From Aequorivita sinensis (GTDB lineage: Bacteria; Bacteroidota; Bacteroidia; Flavobacteriales; Flavobacteriaceae): a DNA stretch of 64,000 bases. This document shows, one piece after another, positions 26,334 to 36,114 of this stretch; within the stretch, counting starts at the first letter, position 1; every line of letters begins with the position of its first letter. Below the pieces are notes generated by a model. It saw nothing but the letters and a program-made list of their open reading frames with translations, was not told the origin of the DNA and ran no database searches. The DNA is taken from positions 372,001 to 436,000 of the forward strand of contig NZ_VDMC01000001.1 of assembly GCF_006346335.1 (NCBI RefSeq), read 5' to 3'. The translations under genes were made by a program, and so were the position numbers.

Positions 26334-27698
26334 TTAAACAAAAGCGCTATACCCCGTAATTGCGCGACCTACAATTAGGGTGTTGATTTCTTTAGTGCCT
26401 TCATAACTGTAAATTGCTTCGGCGTCTGCCACGAATCTAGCTACGTCGTATTCTAGAAGAATTCCATTCCCGCCCATTACCTCTCGAGCGCGACTTACAA
26501 CATCACGAGTTCGCATGCTACAAAACACTTTTGCAAGGGAAGCGTGTTCATCTGTTAATAAACCTTCATCCTGCAATTCTGAAAGTCGGAAACACATAGT
26601 TTGCATTGCCGTTAAATTGGCAACCATTTCTACTAAGTGATTTTGAATTAATTGATAGGAAGCGATTGGCTTTCCAAATTGCTCCCTCTTTTTGGTATAT
26701 TTTAATGCAGCTTCGTAAGCTCCACGTGCACATCCTACGGCTTGCCAAGCCACTCCTGCTCTCGTCATTCGCAAAACCTTGGCCGTGTCTTTAAACGAAT
26801 CGCATTTCTGTAATCTATCACTTTCCGGTACTCGACAATTGGTTAGGGTTATGATAGCATTTTGAACGGTACGCAGCGCCATTTTGTTCTCCATTTTCTC
26901 CGCCTTGAAACCGGGGTTTTCCTTACGCACTAAGAAACCTTTTACTTGGTCTGAAGCTTCATCACGCGCCCAAATAATAATAACATCGGCAAACGTAGCA
27001 TTGCCTATCCACTTTTTTTGTCCGTTTAAAACCCAATCATCCCCTTCTTTTCTACAAGTTGTTCCTAAACCACCTGCCACTGCCGAACCAACTTCTGGCT
27101 CTGTAAGCCCAAAGGCCCCTATTAGCTCCATACGTTGCATTCTAGGCAACCATTCTTGTTTTTGCTCCTCACTTCCGCAAACATAAATCGAACCCATTGC
27201 AAGGCCGCTGTGGACGCCAAAAAATGTAGAGATGGAGACATCAACTCGAGCCAGTTCCATGGCTATAATACCTTCCATTAAAAACGGGTGATTTTGCGAC
27301 CCTACACCTTCGTATGCTATTCCACAGATGTTTAGTTCAGCCATTTTTGGAATAATCTGAAACGGAAATTCAGCTTTATTCCAATACTCATTTGCAATTG
27401 GCTTTATCTCATCTTCCATAAAATTGCGCACTTTAATTTGTAGCTCGCGTTGTTCTGGTGTTAACTTTAAGGCCAAATCATAAAAATCCCCATCTATAGG
27501 AGGTAATTTATGTTGCCCCTTTTTGCCTCCTTTATGTTTTAACATTTTCATCAAGCCAGCCAACTGCCTATCATCGAGTTCCCCAACAGTTTTCATTATT
27601 TCTGGTAAATCAACTTTTTGTGAAAGTTTCCCCAAGGCATCAAGATCAATATCCTGCATTAAACTTATTGTTTGCTTTATTTTTTTAAAAATAGACAT
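26334..27698 (-). CDS. Acyl-CoA dehydrogenase family protein (glutaryl-CoA dehydrogenase-like)
   Basis: A 454-residue FAD enzyme introducing a double bond into acyl-CoA. The first 70 residues form an unusual helical N-terminal extension (KLSQKVDLPEIMKTVGELDD). The ACAD domain follows: IGAFGLTEPEVGSAVAGGLG (FAD/substrate binding), QKKWIGNATFADVIIIWARD, KREQFGKPIASYQLIQNHL, REVMGGNGILLEYDVARFVA, and the catalytic Glu in YSYEGTKEINTLIVGRAITG. It resembles the GcdH/plant ACX4 branch, so glutaryl-CoA or short-chain acyl-CoA is likely but unproven. No other catabolic genes lie nearby. Confidence 0.92.
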   Translation of the reverse strand: MSIFKKIKQTISLMQDIDLDALGKLSQKVDLPEIMKTVGELDDRQLAGLMKMLKHKGGKKGQHKLPPIDGDFYDLALKLTPEQRELQIKVRNFMEDEIKPIANEYWNKAEFPFQIIPKMAELNICGIAYEGVGSQNHPFLMEGIIAMELARVDVSISTFFGVHSGLAMGSIYVCGSEEQKQEWLPRMQRMELIGAFGLTEPEVGSAVAGGLGTTCRKEGDDWVLNGQKKWIGNATFADVIIIWARDEASDQVKGFLVRKENPGFKAEKMENKMALRTVQNAIITLTNCRVPESDRLQKCDSFKDTAKVLRMTRAGVAWQAVGCARGAYEAALKYTKKREQFGKPIASYQLIQNHLVEMVANLTAMQTMCFRLSELQDEGLLTDEHASLAKVFCSMRTRDVVSRAREVMGGNGILLEYDVARFVADAEAIYSYEGTKEINTLIVGRAITGYSAFV

Positions 27699-27765
27699 AG
27701 TGGTTTTTTTAAGAGTTGACTCCTAAAGATACCAATATGTGAATTTGTGAATGGCTAAATAAAAG

Positions 27766-28902
27766 TTAATTTGATGAAAGTGGAGTAACTTCCCTCTCGT
27801 ATACATATCCTTTTAAACCTTTTGAAGACTGAATATGAAACCATTCTTGGCTTTTTCCCAATACGCTTATAGTGTCATTTTTTCGAAGCACACTTAATTG
27901 TGGAAAAATGGAAGCAGGACCTTTTCGAACCTCAGCAATATGCCTTTTAACCACAGCTCGATTAACTATTGAAGGTTGATCAATGGTTTGGATTTCGGTT
28001 TTCTTTATAAATGAAATTGGGTTTACAGCACCTTGTTCCTTGTAAACTCCAAAATGTAGATGTGGAGGAAGCTCTATAGCATTACCCGTGTTTCCAACAA
28101 AACCAATAGTATCACCAATTTTCACTTTGTCACCTTCAGAAACTATAAAGCTGTCTAAATGGGCATAGTAAATTCTCTTTTTCTTTAATTTATCGGTTAT
28201 CCAAACTTGTAAACCACCAAACCCGCCATTTCCTGTAGAAGAGATTGTTCCATCTGTAATTGCAATAACTGGTGTTCCTCGCTCGGCAAAAATATCCACT
28301 CCTTCGTGGGAACGACTTCCCGTATCCCGTGGGTCTGCCCAAAACCCTTGAATATCTTTATTAACCCCGTCAACAACTGGAAATGGATATAGCGGTTCAG
28401 AATATATTTTTAACTGAAATGAGCCTTTCATGTTTAATTGCGGCTGAAGAATTAGCTTGTATAAACCCGATTCTTCAATTTCTTTTGAAAACATAGATTC
28501 AAATTCTTCAGCGCTTTTTAGCAGTCTTAAAGAATCTTTCTTCACTTCAAAAATGTCAATAAAAACTAAACTGGAATCAACTTGTTTTTGAAGATCTACA
28601 ACTATTCGTTCCCCTTCTTTAAGTTGAATGTTATAACTGTAAACATTTAATTCATCTTCGGTATAAACTCCACTTTCAGAATACGGAAGCGTTATTTGAA
28701 GGTTGTCGTGCTTAGCTTTTTGAAAAGCTTCCTTCCAACGAATAAAAGTTGAGTCGTTTTCAGAAAATTGTTGCTCATAAGCTAAACGCGCAGGGAGTTT
28801 TAAAGGTTTTTCAGAAATTTCTACTTTCTCTTGAACATCTTCCTTACAACCCGCAAGTAGTAATCCCAAAAAAAATAAGATAATAAATGTTCTTTGATTC
28901 AT
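27766..28902 (-). CDS. M23 peptidase lipoprotein with C-terminal SH3 domain
   Basis: A 378-residue lipoprotein (lipobox LAGC, Cys19), probably acting on peptidoglycan. After a beta-rich spacer (about 55-170) comes an LytM/M23 domain (about 190-305) with zinc ligands in SHEGVDIFAERGTP (His, Asp) and PPHLHFGVY (HxH). A bacterial SH3 domain (about 315-375: VRKGPASIFPQLSVLRKNDT) follows and may bind cell wall. The active-site motif is complete, so endopeptidase activity is expected. It precedes radA in reverse order but is not tightly linked to it. Confidence 0.93.
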   Translation of the reverse strand: MNQRTFIILFFLGLLLAGCKEDVQEKVEISEKPLKLPARLAYEQQFSENDSTFIRWKEAFQKAKHDNLQITLPYSESGVYTEDELNVYSYNIQLKEGERIVVDLQKQVDSSLVFIDIFEVKKDSLRLLKSAEEFESMFSKEIEESGLYKLILQPQLNMKGSFQLKIYSEPLYPFPVVDGVNKDIQGFWADPRDTGSRSHEGVDIFAERGTPVIAITDGTISSTGNGGFGGLQVWITDKLKKKRIYYAHLDSFIVSEGDKVKIGDTIGFVGNTGNAIELPPHLHFGVYKEQGAVNPISFIKKTEIQTIDQPSIVNRAVVKRHIAEVRKGPASIFPQLSVLRKNDTISVLGKSQEWFHIQSSKGLKGYVYEREVTPLSSN

Positions 28903-29005
28903 TGCGAGACTAAGTTAATAGAAAAATTACCAAAAGCCATCCCGTCTTTGAGCACACTTTTTAAAACAATTAGCGAGCTTATTCGATTCACATTCAAGAA
29001 TATCA

Positions 29006-30367
29006 TCAACCAAATAGATGGTGTACCACATCGTGAACTTTAGCCACTTTAATAATATTTATATGGAAATTGTTTTTTGGAATTTTACAATATTTTGAGA
29101 TAACAATCGCAGTAAAGCCAAGTTTCTCTGCTTCTAAAATTCGTTGTTCTACTCGAGTTACAGGACGCACCTCCCCTGCTAAACCAACCTCAGCAGCGAA
29201 GCAAAGTCGTTTGTCTATTGCAATATCAATATTTGATGAAAGTACAGCTGCTACAACTGCTAAATCTATTGCTGGATCATCCACTGTTATGCCCCCTGTT
29301 ACATTTAAAAAAACATCTTTAGCGCCAAGTTTAAAACCGGCTCGTTTCTCTAAAACAGCAAGAATCATATTTAGTCGCTTGGCATTATATCCCGTTGCAC
29401 TACGTTGAGGCGTACCATATACCGCACTACTAACCAAAGCTTGAATTTCAATCATAAGTGGACGCATTCCTTCTAGTGTTGCAGAAATTGCAGTTCCACT
29501 TAAATCTTCTTCGTTTTTAGAAATTAAAATTTCTGAAGGGTTTGACACTTCGCGAAGACCACTGCCCTGCATTTCATAAATTCCTAATTCGTTGGTGCTT
29601 CCAAAACGGTTTTTATTTGCGCGAAGAATTCTATAAATATGGTTTCTGTCACCTTCAAATTGCAGGACGGTATCCACCATATGCTCCAATATTTTCGGTC
29701 CAGCGATATTGCCATCTTTAGTAATATGACCAATTAAAATTACTGGTGTAGCGGTTTCTTTTGCGAACCTTATAAGTTCAGCAGTAGTTTCTCGAATTTG
29801 AGAAATACTACCTGCAGCACTTTCAATATGATCTGTATGTAAAGTCTGTATAGAATCGATTACCACGATGTCTGGAGCAACTTCTTCTATATTTCTGAAG
29901 ATATTTTGTGTTTTAGTTTCGGTTAAAATAAAACAATTCTCTGAGCTTGGTTGAATACGCTCGGCTCTCATTTTAATTTGCTGCGCACTTTCTTCTCCTG
30001 AAACATAAAGTGTTTTATAGGGAAGTTGTAATGCAATTTGAAGCATTAAGGTACTTTTCCCTATTCCCGGTTCTCCCCCTAAAAGCGTTAATGAACCTGG
30101 AACCAAACCGCCACCTAACACTCTGTTTAACTCGTTATTTTGAGTATCTAATCTAGCTTCTGCTTGAGTTGAAATTTCGGAAATACGTTGCGGTTTTGCC
30201 ACTCGCTTAGCGGTGGTTTCAGAAGATTTCCAACTTAACTTTTCAGCTTTTTGGATTACTTCTTCTGCAATTGTATTCCATTCTTTACAGGAAGTACATT
30301 GCCCCTGCCACTTTGCAAATTGTGCTCCACAATTCTGACAAAAAAATGTTGTTTTAGTTTTAGCCAT
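29006..30367 (-). CDS. radA: DNA repair protein RadA
   Basis: A 453-residue RecA-related branch-migration ATPase that helps process recombination intermediates. An N-terminal zinc finger uses Cys10, Cys13, Cys24 and Cys27 (FFCQNCGAQF, GQCTSCKEW). The ATPase core has Walker A GGEPGIGKSTL (about 97-107), Walker B VVIDSIQTL and the RadA-specific KNRFG motif (RANKNRFGSTNE). The C-terminal Lon-protease-like domain (about 285-450) is complete. Divergent from the propeller kinase gene, with only 47 bp between start codons. Confidence 0.97.
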   Translation of the reverse strand: MAKTKTTFFCQNCGAQFAKWQGQCTSCKEWNTIAEEVIQKAEKLSWKSSETTAKRVAKPQRISEISTQAEARLDTQNNELNRVLGGGLVPGSLTLLGGEPGIGKSTLMLQIALQLPYKTLYVSGEESAQQIKMRAERIQPSSENCFILTETKTQNIFRNIEEVAPDIVVIDSIQTLHTDHIESAAGSISQIRETTAELIRFAKETATPVILIGHITKDGNIAGPKILEHMVDTVLQFEGDRNHIYRILRANKNRFGSTNELGIYEMQGSGLREVSNPSEILISKNEEDLSGTAISATLEGMRPLMIEIQALVSSAVYGTPQRSATGYNAKRLNMILAVLEKRAGFKLGAKDVFLNVTGGITVDDPAIDLAVVAAVLSSNIDIAIDKRLCFAAEVGLAGEVRPVTRVEQRILEAEKLGFTAIVISKYCKIPKNNFHINIIKVAKVHDVVHHLFG

Positions 30368-30414
30368 AATAATTCCGCTAAATTAAATATATTTACTGTA
30401 GAAACCATCTATAA

Positions 30415-33279
30415 ATGAAACGCTTATTCCTCACTCTTTTTTTATTAAGTGTTTTTTCGTTGAGTAGTATTGCTCAGCAGCTTCAATTTAAAAACTACAA
30501 AGTAGAAGATGGTTTAATTAGCAACGAGACCCACGCAATACTTCAAGATAGGAAAGATAGAATTTGGATTTCCTCTATAGGAGGGGTGAGTTGTTTTAAT
30601 GGAAAAACTTTTAAAAACTATACTACTGAAAACGGGCTAACTTCAAATATAAGCTTTAGCCTTTTTGAAGATTCTAAGGAAAGAATTTGGGTAGGAACCC
30701 TAAACAAAGGTGTTTGTGTAATTCAAGATGAAAAAGTAGTTCTTAGTGAAACTTTTGAGACTAAATTTTTAGGAAGTGCAAATAGTTTCTTAGAAGCCAA
30801 GGATGGCACAATTTACATTGTATTTGCAAGAGGCATAGCGTCTTATAAAAATGGAAAGTGGGAAAAACTTGATATTAATTACAATGTAACTAATAATGCT
30901 ACTCTATTAAAATCTGCTTGGTACGACGATAATACCATTTTTATTACTTCTTCCAACAATGGCGTTTTCAAATTAACGCTGGACACTCTCAAACTTGAAA
31001 ATATATATAGTGACAAAGACGGAATAAATAAAATTTGTTATTCCATCTTAATCGATGATGATAAAATTATTTGGTTAGGTACATACGGAAGTCTAAACAA
31101 AATAGATAAAGGCAAAATCACTAATTACAATTTCAACCCTAACGAATTTGACTTAAACCGCGTTTATGATATTTTGGAAGAAAATGAAAATGAGCTTTAT
31201 TTAGCTTTTGAAGGAAATGGTTTTGGGGTTTTTAATAAGAAATCAGGTAAGATTACCATATATAACGAAAAGCAAGGAATGCCAAGTAAGTATATTTACA
31301 GTATTATTAAAGACACTGAAGGGAACCACTGGATGACTTCTTACGGAGAAGGAATAATTCGTTTTCGGGATACTTCGTTTAAAATTTACAATAAGGAACA
31401 GGGGATGCCATCGAACTTTGTCAATGATTTTGTGCAGTGGGACGACGAGTTAATTATTGCAACTGATGCCGGTGCGATAGCAGTTACGAGTCCAGAAAAC
31501 GTTCGTTATTTTACAGATAATAAACCTGTAACCAACTTGTTTATAACTCCTGAGAACACTTTGTTAGCTTCTACAAATCAGGATGTAAAAGAGTATTCCA
31601 AAAATAAAAAACCAAAAGTTATAGACACGGGTGTCTATAATTTAATCTATAAAGATGAAGATCGTACGCTGCTTTTTGAAACTAGCAGGATTAAAGCCAT
31701 AACTAAAGACTCTACCTATTTTATAAATTCTTCTCGAAGCGTTGGGGTTGTACCAATAGGAGATCGTCTTATTCTTTGCAAAATCAGTGGTTTATACCAA
31801 CTTCATAACAACAAAGTTAGCCCCATACCTGGTATTGACTTTTATGAACATAATAATTTTAGAAGCATAGATGTAATAAGTGAAAACGAAATTATAGCTG
31901 GAAATGAAAAAAACTTCTATTATATAAAGCTAGAAAATGAGGAATTCAAGATAAAGATATTGGATATTTCGCGCTTAATTAATTTAAATTATTTCCGCGC
32001 ATTAAAGGTTGATGATAAAGATTTATGGATAGCAGGACGGGATGTTTTCTATAAAGTTGATTTAAACCTATTACTAGAAAAGGATAGTATATCTAGTAAA
32101 CATTTTAACACTGTTTCACATTTTTTAGAAAACGACATAGATTTTAATTCGCTACATGTCACCCATAAAAAGACGGTATTAGCTTCGTCTATAAATGGAA
32201 TTATTACCTTTAGGGAAGATGAGTATATACAAAATTTTCAACCTCCAAGGTTAAATCTATCTGATGTGCTTTTGTTTTCTGAACCCTTGGAAGATAGTTT
32301 ATACCGTAGCTCCAATAGAATTATTCTGCCTTATCAAAAGAATTATTTAACTTTTTTAATGGAGGCAATAACATTTACAAATCCAGAAAAGGTTAAATAT
32401 CAATATAGAATGAAAGGGTTACGTGACGGGGATGAATGGTCACCAGCCACCTCCGATCCAAAAGCTGTGTTTTCATTTTTACCACCTGGAGATTATACTT
32501 TCGAATTTATTGCGGACAATGGGATTGGAGATTGGCAGTCTAAACCCTACCAATACAATTTTACTATAAAACTGCCATTTTGGAGAACAGGATGGTTTTG
32601 GTTTTCTCTTTTGACATTTATTTCTTTGGGTGTCTTTATTTCTATCTATTATAAAAATAAGCAAGAGCAAAAAAGAAATGAAATTTACACTCATAATCTA
32701 ATTAAAGCTCAAGAACGAGAGCGGATACGAGTAGCTCGGGAACTTCACGACAGTGTGGGACAAAAACTAATGTTGCTTACCAAGAAAACGAAATCCCTTG
32801 GTAATACTGAAATGGAAACCTTAGCGGGAAATACTTTAGATGAACTTCGTACTATCTCTAGAGGTTTACACCCAGCTACTCTGGAAAAACTAGGACCAAC
32901 AGCAGCAATAATAAAGTTAATAAACGAAGTTGACGACAATACAAATATCTTTTTTACACACGAAATTGAAGATATAGATGCTTTGTTAAGTAAGGATGCA
33001 TCCTTACATTTATACAGAATTATTCAAGAAGTGTTGAACAATATGATAAAACATTCTGATGCAAAAGCAGCTTATATTCAAATTGCAAAGAAAAATAACT
33101 TTTTAGAGACTACAATTGTAGACAACGGCAAAGGATTTGACAGTATTGATAAATTAAAATTTAATAATAGTTTAGGGATGCAAACTTTAGTAGAACGCGC
33201 TAAAATTCTGAATTCCAAAATTGACATCAAAAGTCAAATAAATAAGGGTACCCAAATAACTTTATCTACACCACTTTAA
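30415..33279 (+). CDS. Two-component-regulator-propeller sensor histidine kinase
   Basis: A 954-residue membrane sensor. A signal peptide (about 1-20) is followed by a large periplasmic region of beta-propeller repeats (about 25-640; repeats such as ILQDRKDRIWISSIGG and LFEDSKERIWVGTL) and a Y_Y_Y domain (about 655-725). One membrane helix lies at about 727-748. The cytoplasmic kinase has a HisKA_3 dimerisation domain with ERIRVARELHDSVGQKL (His778) and an HATPase domain (N box EVLNNMIKH, G1 DNGKGFD, G2 LGMQTLVERA). The receiver is encoded by the directly abutting next gene. Related propeller sensors often detect polysaccharide fragments, but no utilisation genes lie nearby, so the signal is unknown. 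Confidence 0.93.
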   Translation: MKRLFLTLFLLSVFSLSSIAQQLQFKNYKVEDGLISNETHAILQDRKDRIWISSIGGVSCFNGKTFKNYTTENGLTSNISFSLFEDSKERIWVGTLNKGVCVIQDEKVVLSETFETKFLGSANSFLEAKDGTIYIVFARGIASYKNGKWEKLDINYNVTNNATLLKSAWYDDNTIFITSSNNGVFKLTLDTLKLENIYSDKDGINKICYSILIDDDKIIWLGTYGSLNKIDKGKITNYNFNPNEFDLNRVYDILEENENELYLAFEGNGFGVFNKKSGKITIYNEKQGMPSKYIYSIIKDTEGNHWMTSYGEGIIRFRDTSFKIYNKEQGMPSNFVNDFVQWDDELIIATDAGAIAVTSPENVRYFTDNKPVTNLFITPENTLLASTNQDVKEYSKNKKPKVIDTGVYNLIYKDEDRTLLFETSRIKAITKDSTYFINSSRSVGVVPIGDRLILCKISGLYQLHNNKVSPIPGIDFYEHNNFRSIDVISENEIIAGNEKNFYYIKLENEEFKIKILDISRLINLNYFRALKVDDKDLWIAGRDVFYKVDLNLLLEKDSISSKHFNTVSHFLENDIDFNSLHVTHKKTVLASSINGIITFREDEYIQNFQPPRLNLSDVLLFSEPLEDSLYRSSNRIILPYQKNYLTFLMEAITFTNPEKVKYQYRMKGLRDGDEWSPATSDPKAVFSFLPPGDYTFEFIADNGIGDWQSKPYQYNFTIKLPFWRTGWFWFSLLTFISLGVFISIYYKNKQEQKRNEIYTHNLIKAQERERIRVARELHDSVGQKLMLLTKKTKSLGNTEMETLAGNTLDELRTISRGLHPATLEKLGPTAAIIKLINEVDDNTNIFFTHEIEDIDALLSKDASLHLYRIIQEVLNNMIKHSDAKAAYIQIAKKNNFLETTIVDNGKGFDSIDKLKFNNSLGMQTLVERAKILNSKIDIKSQINKGTQITLSTPL

Positions 33280-33930
33280 ATGATTGTAAAAAACAATGTA
33301 ACATTCGTAATCGCAGACGATCATCCAATGATTTTAAAAGGATTGAACGATGAGCTAACTTCTAATAACTACAATGTTGTGGGAAAAGCAATAAACGGCT
33401 TACAAGCATTAGAACATATTTTAACTTATAAACCAACAATTGCTCTTTTAGACATAGATATGCCATTATTAACCGGATTTGAAGTTATAAAAATGGCAAA
33501 AGAAAAGGAAGTTAATACAAAGTTTATTGTGCTTTCATTTCACAAAGAGAGTGATTATATATCCCAAGCCAAATCACTTCAAATAAATGGATATCTTCTT
33601 AAAGAGGATTCATTTTCTGAAATTGAAAAGTGTATTAATGATGTAATTCAAGGAAAAACATATTTTAGTAAATCTTTTGAGCCGTCATCACTTCAAACAG
33701 TATCAGACGATTTAAAGAAAATAAAGCTTTTAACAGCTTCAGAAAAAACAATTTTAAAATTGATTGCACAACAGCTAAGTACTGCTGAAATCGCCGATAA
33801 CCTATGTGTTTCACCAAGAACGGTAGAAAAACATCGCAGCAATATACTTTCTAAATTAGAATTAAATGGCACTCATCACTCATTGAGTAATTGGGCTATA
33901 ATTCACAAAAAAGCAATTCGAGAAATTTAA
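33280..33930 (+). CDS. NarL/LuxR-type response regulator
   Basis: A 216-residue DNA-binding regulator partnered with the preceding kinase; its ATG follows the kinase stop without a gap. The receiver domain (about 5-125) has the acidic pair Asp13-Asp14, phospho-acceptor Asp58 (LLDIDMP), Ser in VLSFHK and Lys in YLLKED. The LuxR-type HTH (about 150-212: LTASEKTILKLIAQQLSTAE and SPRTVEKHRSNIL) is intact. Targets are not visible. Its stop codon overlaps that of the converging esterase-like gene. Confidence 0.95.
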   Translation: MIVKNNVTFVIADDHPMILKGLNDELTSNNYNVVGKAINGLQALEHILTYKPTIALLDIDMPLLTGFEVIKMAKEKEVNTKFIVLSFHKESDYISQAKSLQINGYLLKEDSFSEIEKCINDVIQGKTYFSKSFEPSSLQTVSDDLKKIKLLTASEKTILKLIAQQLSTAEIADNLCVSPRTVEKHRSNILSKLELNGTHHSLSNWAIIHKKAIREI

Positions 33931-35069
33931 TCTCTAGTACTTAAGTCGTCTGCTAAGTCTAAAAGTAATTCTTGGGTAATAAAATCTGCATCTTGTTTTC
34001 CAAAACCGCTGCGGTAAATTCTAATTGCTTTTCGGTAATCTCCTTTTGATTCATAAAAACGCCCCAAATAATAATCACCTAAAACATTATCGGGGTATTG
34101 TTTTTTAGCAAGTTTCGCTAGGTTTTCTACAGCTTCCCATTGATTTTGCTTTTCTGCAGCTGTTCCTACGGCAATAAAGTCGTTAATTCTAATAGGTATA
34201 TCTAATCCAAACAAATCTTTAATAATTTGATATTTATCAATTAGGTATTGATATACTTGAGTATCCTTATTCATTAATACCTCAGAAAATTCTGCTTTAC
34301 TTATTGGTCTATATACAGAAAATATTTTCTCTAAAGCATTAGGGATACCACGCCCCACTAATGTATAATGTGTCGCATTTTCAAAATTGTCGTAGTAGTA
34401 ATTAAAAGTTTCGCTCTCTATACCCTTTAATTGATTATTTAAACTTTCAGTAGATTCTTTTAATCCCTTTATATCGTCTGTACCAGTAGCCAAGTAATAA
34501 AATAGTTTCTCAGGAATCTGTGGGATACGTTGTACAAGACGCTCTTCCATCATTGGCGCTAAGTCTGGGCTTAAGTTTATATATCCGTTTAGCAATGGAG
34601 GATCTTTAAATAAATAGTAGTTCAAAAAGTTTGCAGTAAAGTCATGTCCAACCCCAATAATGAATTTAGCTGTTCTATAATTTTCATCTATGTATGGAAT
34701 CAATTCTAACCCGATAAATTCAAAAAAACTAGCTCCTTTGTCAATTGGCATATAACTACGGTCGTCGTATTCTCCATCTTTATATCTACTTCCTGATTGC
34801 ATAACACCTACAACAATTGCTTCAGGCATATCCTCCCAATAACTAAAGTAGTCTACATTACCAGCAACAGGTTCAAACAAATAATCAGCATCAAGTACTA
34901 AAACTATTGGATATTTTTTATCTGTATTTGTTTCGTAATTTCTGGGTAACTGTATTTTAAGTTTTCGCGTTTCGTCCAGTTTTTTTGAATTGAATTCTTC
35001 ATAAATCACCTGTGAATTAACTGTACCGAATGTTATTGCAAAAAATGCAAAAAATATAATTTTTTTCAT
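33927..35069 (-). CDS. Esterase-like alpha/beta-fold exported protein lacking the catalytic serine, with TPR-like C-terminus
   Basis: A 380-residue exported protein (signal peptide about 1-19, TVNSQ). Residues 20-265 look like the putative esterase family (Fes/IroE type: RKLKIQLPRNY, YPIVLVLDADYLFEPVAGNV). The nucleophile elbow that should be GxSxGG instead reads IIGVGHDFTANF, with Asp143 in the serine position. Residues about 300-375 resemble tetratricopeptide helices (WEAVENLAKLAKKQYPDN, LGRFYESKGDYRKAIRIYRS). Probably a binding protein rather than a hydrolase, or one with an Asp nucleophile. It lies downstream of panC-panD and a YbhN-like protein in the same direction, with an 81-bp gap. 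Confidence 0.82.
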   Translation of the reverse strand: MKKIIFFAFFAITFGTVNSQVIYEEFNSKKLDETRKLKIQLPRNYETNTDKKYPIVLVLDADYLFEPVAGNVDYFSYWEDMPEAIVVGVMQSGSRYKDGEYDDRSYMPIDKGASFFEFIGLELIPYIDENYRTAKFIIGVGHDFTANFLNYYLFKDPPLLNGYINLSPDLAPMMEERLVQRIPQIPEKLFYYLATGTDDIKGLKESTESLNNQLKGIESETFNYYYDNFENATHYTLVGRGIPNALEKIFSVYRPISKAEFSEVLMNKDTQVYQYLIDKYQIIKDLFGLDIPIRINDFIAVGTAAEKQNQWEAVENLAKLAKKQYPDNVLGDYYLGRFYESKGDYRKAIRIYRSGFGKQDADFITQELLLDLADDLSTRD

Positions 35070-35150
35070 ATAAACGATTTTTTTCAGCTTCTGACTGTAA
35101 AATAACCAATTTTAAAATTGTTGTTTTTTAAATTAGCTTAATTATAACAT

Positions 35151-36113
35151 TTACTTGTCTCGATTATAAATAGGCAACAAGATCAAGGAAAGAACACCGA
35201 ATATAACGATGGAACTTATATTGGAAATCCATACAATCCAACCTAATGCCACGCCAACAGTTTTGGCAATTCCAAAAACCGATAATATCCCCGCAATTGC
35301 AGCAGGATAAGTACCAAAACCACTATTTGTGAACGCAAAGGTAAAACTACCTACTACAAAAGTAATAATAATAGTGCCTATCGAAATGTTAGATGTTTCT
35401 GGTAAAGCGTGCATTGCAGTGTAAAACGATAATATATATAAGCCCCAAATAAAAAATGTATGGAGAATAAAAGAACCCTTTTTTTTCATTTTCAAAATAC
35501 TGAAAACACCTTCCTTTAATCCTATTATAAAATCTTTTAATCGCTTATTTATATTAGACTTCGAAAACCGGATATAAATAGGAACACTAATAATTATTAA
35601 TAGAATTCCAGCAGCGAGCACATATAAAATGGAAGCTGGAATAGCTTCAAATATATAATCGTAAAGTATTTCGAATTTAATAATGAAGGCTAGAGCTGTA
35701 AAAAATAGTAAGAATAGTAAATCGACAATTCTTTCAGATATAATAGTACCAAATCCTTTTTGAAATGGCACATTTTCGTATTTATCTAAAATTACAGCCC
35801 TTGATACTTCCCCGCTTTTTGGAATAAATATATTCATTAGGTAAGCTACAGAAACAGCCATAAAGTTATTGGCAATTTTTGTTTTATACCCAATGGCCTC
35901 TAGCATAAAGCTCCACCGATATGCGCGTGAAAAGTGACTAAGGACACTCAGAAAAACTGAAAGTAATACAAATCCGTAATTTGCATCGGCAAAATACTTC
36001 TTCGTTTCAGCAATTTGTGTCGGTGTAAATGATTGGTATATATACCAAATTAGAAAAACCCCCAATCCTAAAGGAATGGCAATTTTCAAAAATTTTAAAA
36101 AGAAGCGATTCAA
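35151..36113 (-). CDS. YbhN/AglD-type membrane protein (lysylphosphatidylglycerol synthase transmembrane family)
   Basis: A 320-residue inner-membrane protein with about eight helices. It has family hallmarks SHFSRAYRWSFMLEAIGYKT, NIFIPKSGEVSRAVILDKYE and ERIVDLLFLL, and late FTNSGFGTYPAAIAGIL. The family covers the flippase-like half of MprF and stand-alone lipid or glycolipid transport proteins; the catalytic GNAT-like half of MprF is absent. It follows panD with one base between them, so it is co-transcribed with panCD. I infer lipid handling in the envelope; the substrate is unknown. Confidence 0.87.
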   Translation of the reverse strand: MNRFFLKFLKIAIPLGLGVFLIWYIYQSFTPTQIAETKKYFADANYGFVLLSVFLSVLSHFSRAYRWSFMLEAIGYKTKIANNFMAVSVAYLMNIFIPKSGEVSRAVILDKYENVPFQKGFGTIISERIVDLLFLLFFTALAFIIKFEILYDYIFEAIPASILYVLAAGILLIIISVPIYIRFSKSNINKRLKDFIIGLKEGVFSILKMKKKGSFILHTFFIWGLYILSFYTAMHALPETSNISIGTIIITFVVGSFTFAFTNSGFGTYPAAIAGILSVFGIAKTVGVALGWIVWISNISSIVIFGVLSLILLPIYNRDK

Positions 36114-36114
36114 T

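Noticed and set aside
26884-27186. 100-codon open frame on the plus strand
   Set aside because: Antisense to the acyl-CoA dehydrogenase core; no independent support.
29070-29408. 112-codon open frame on the plus strand
   Set aside because: Antisense to the RadA C-terminal domain; Ser/Thr-rich with no motif.
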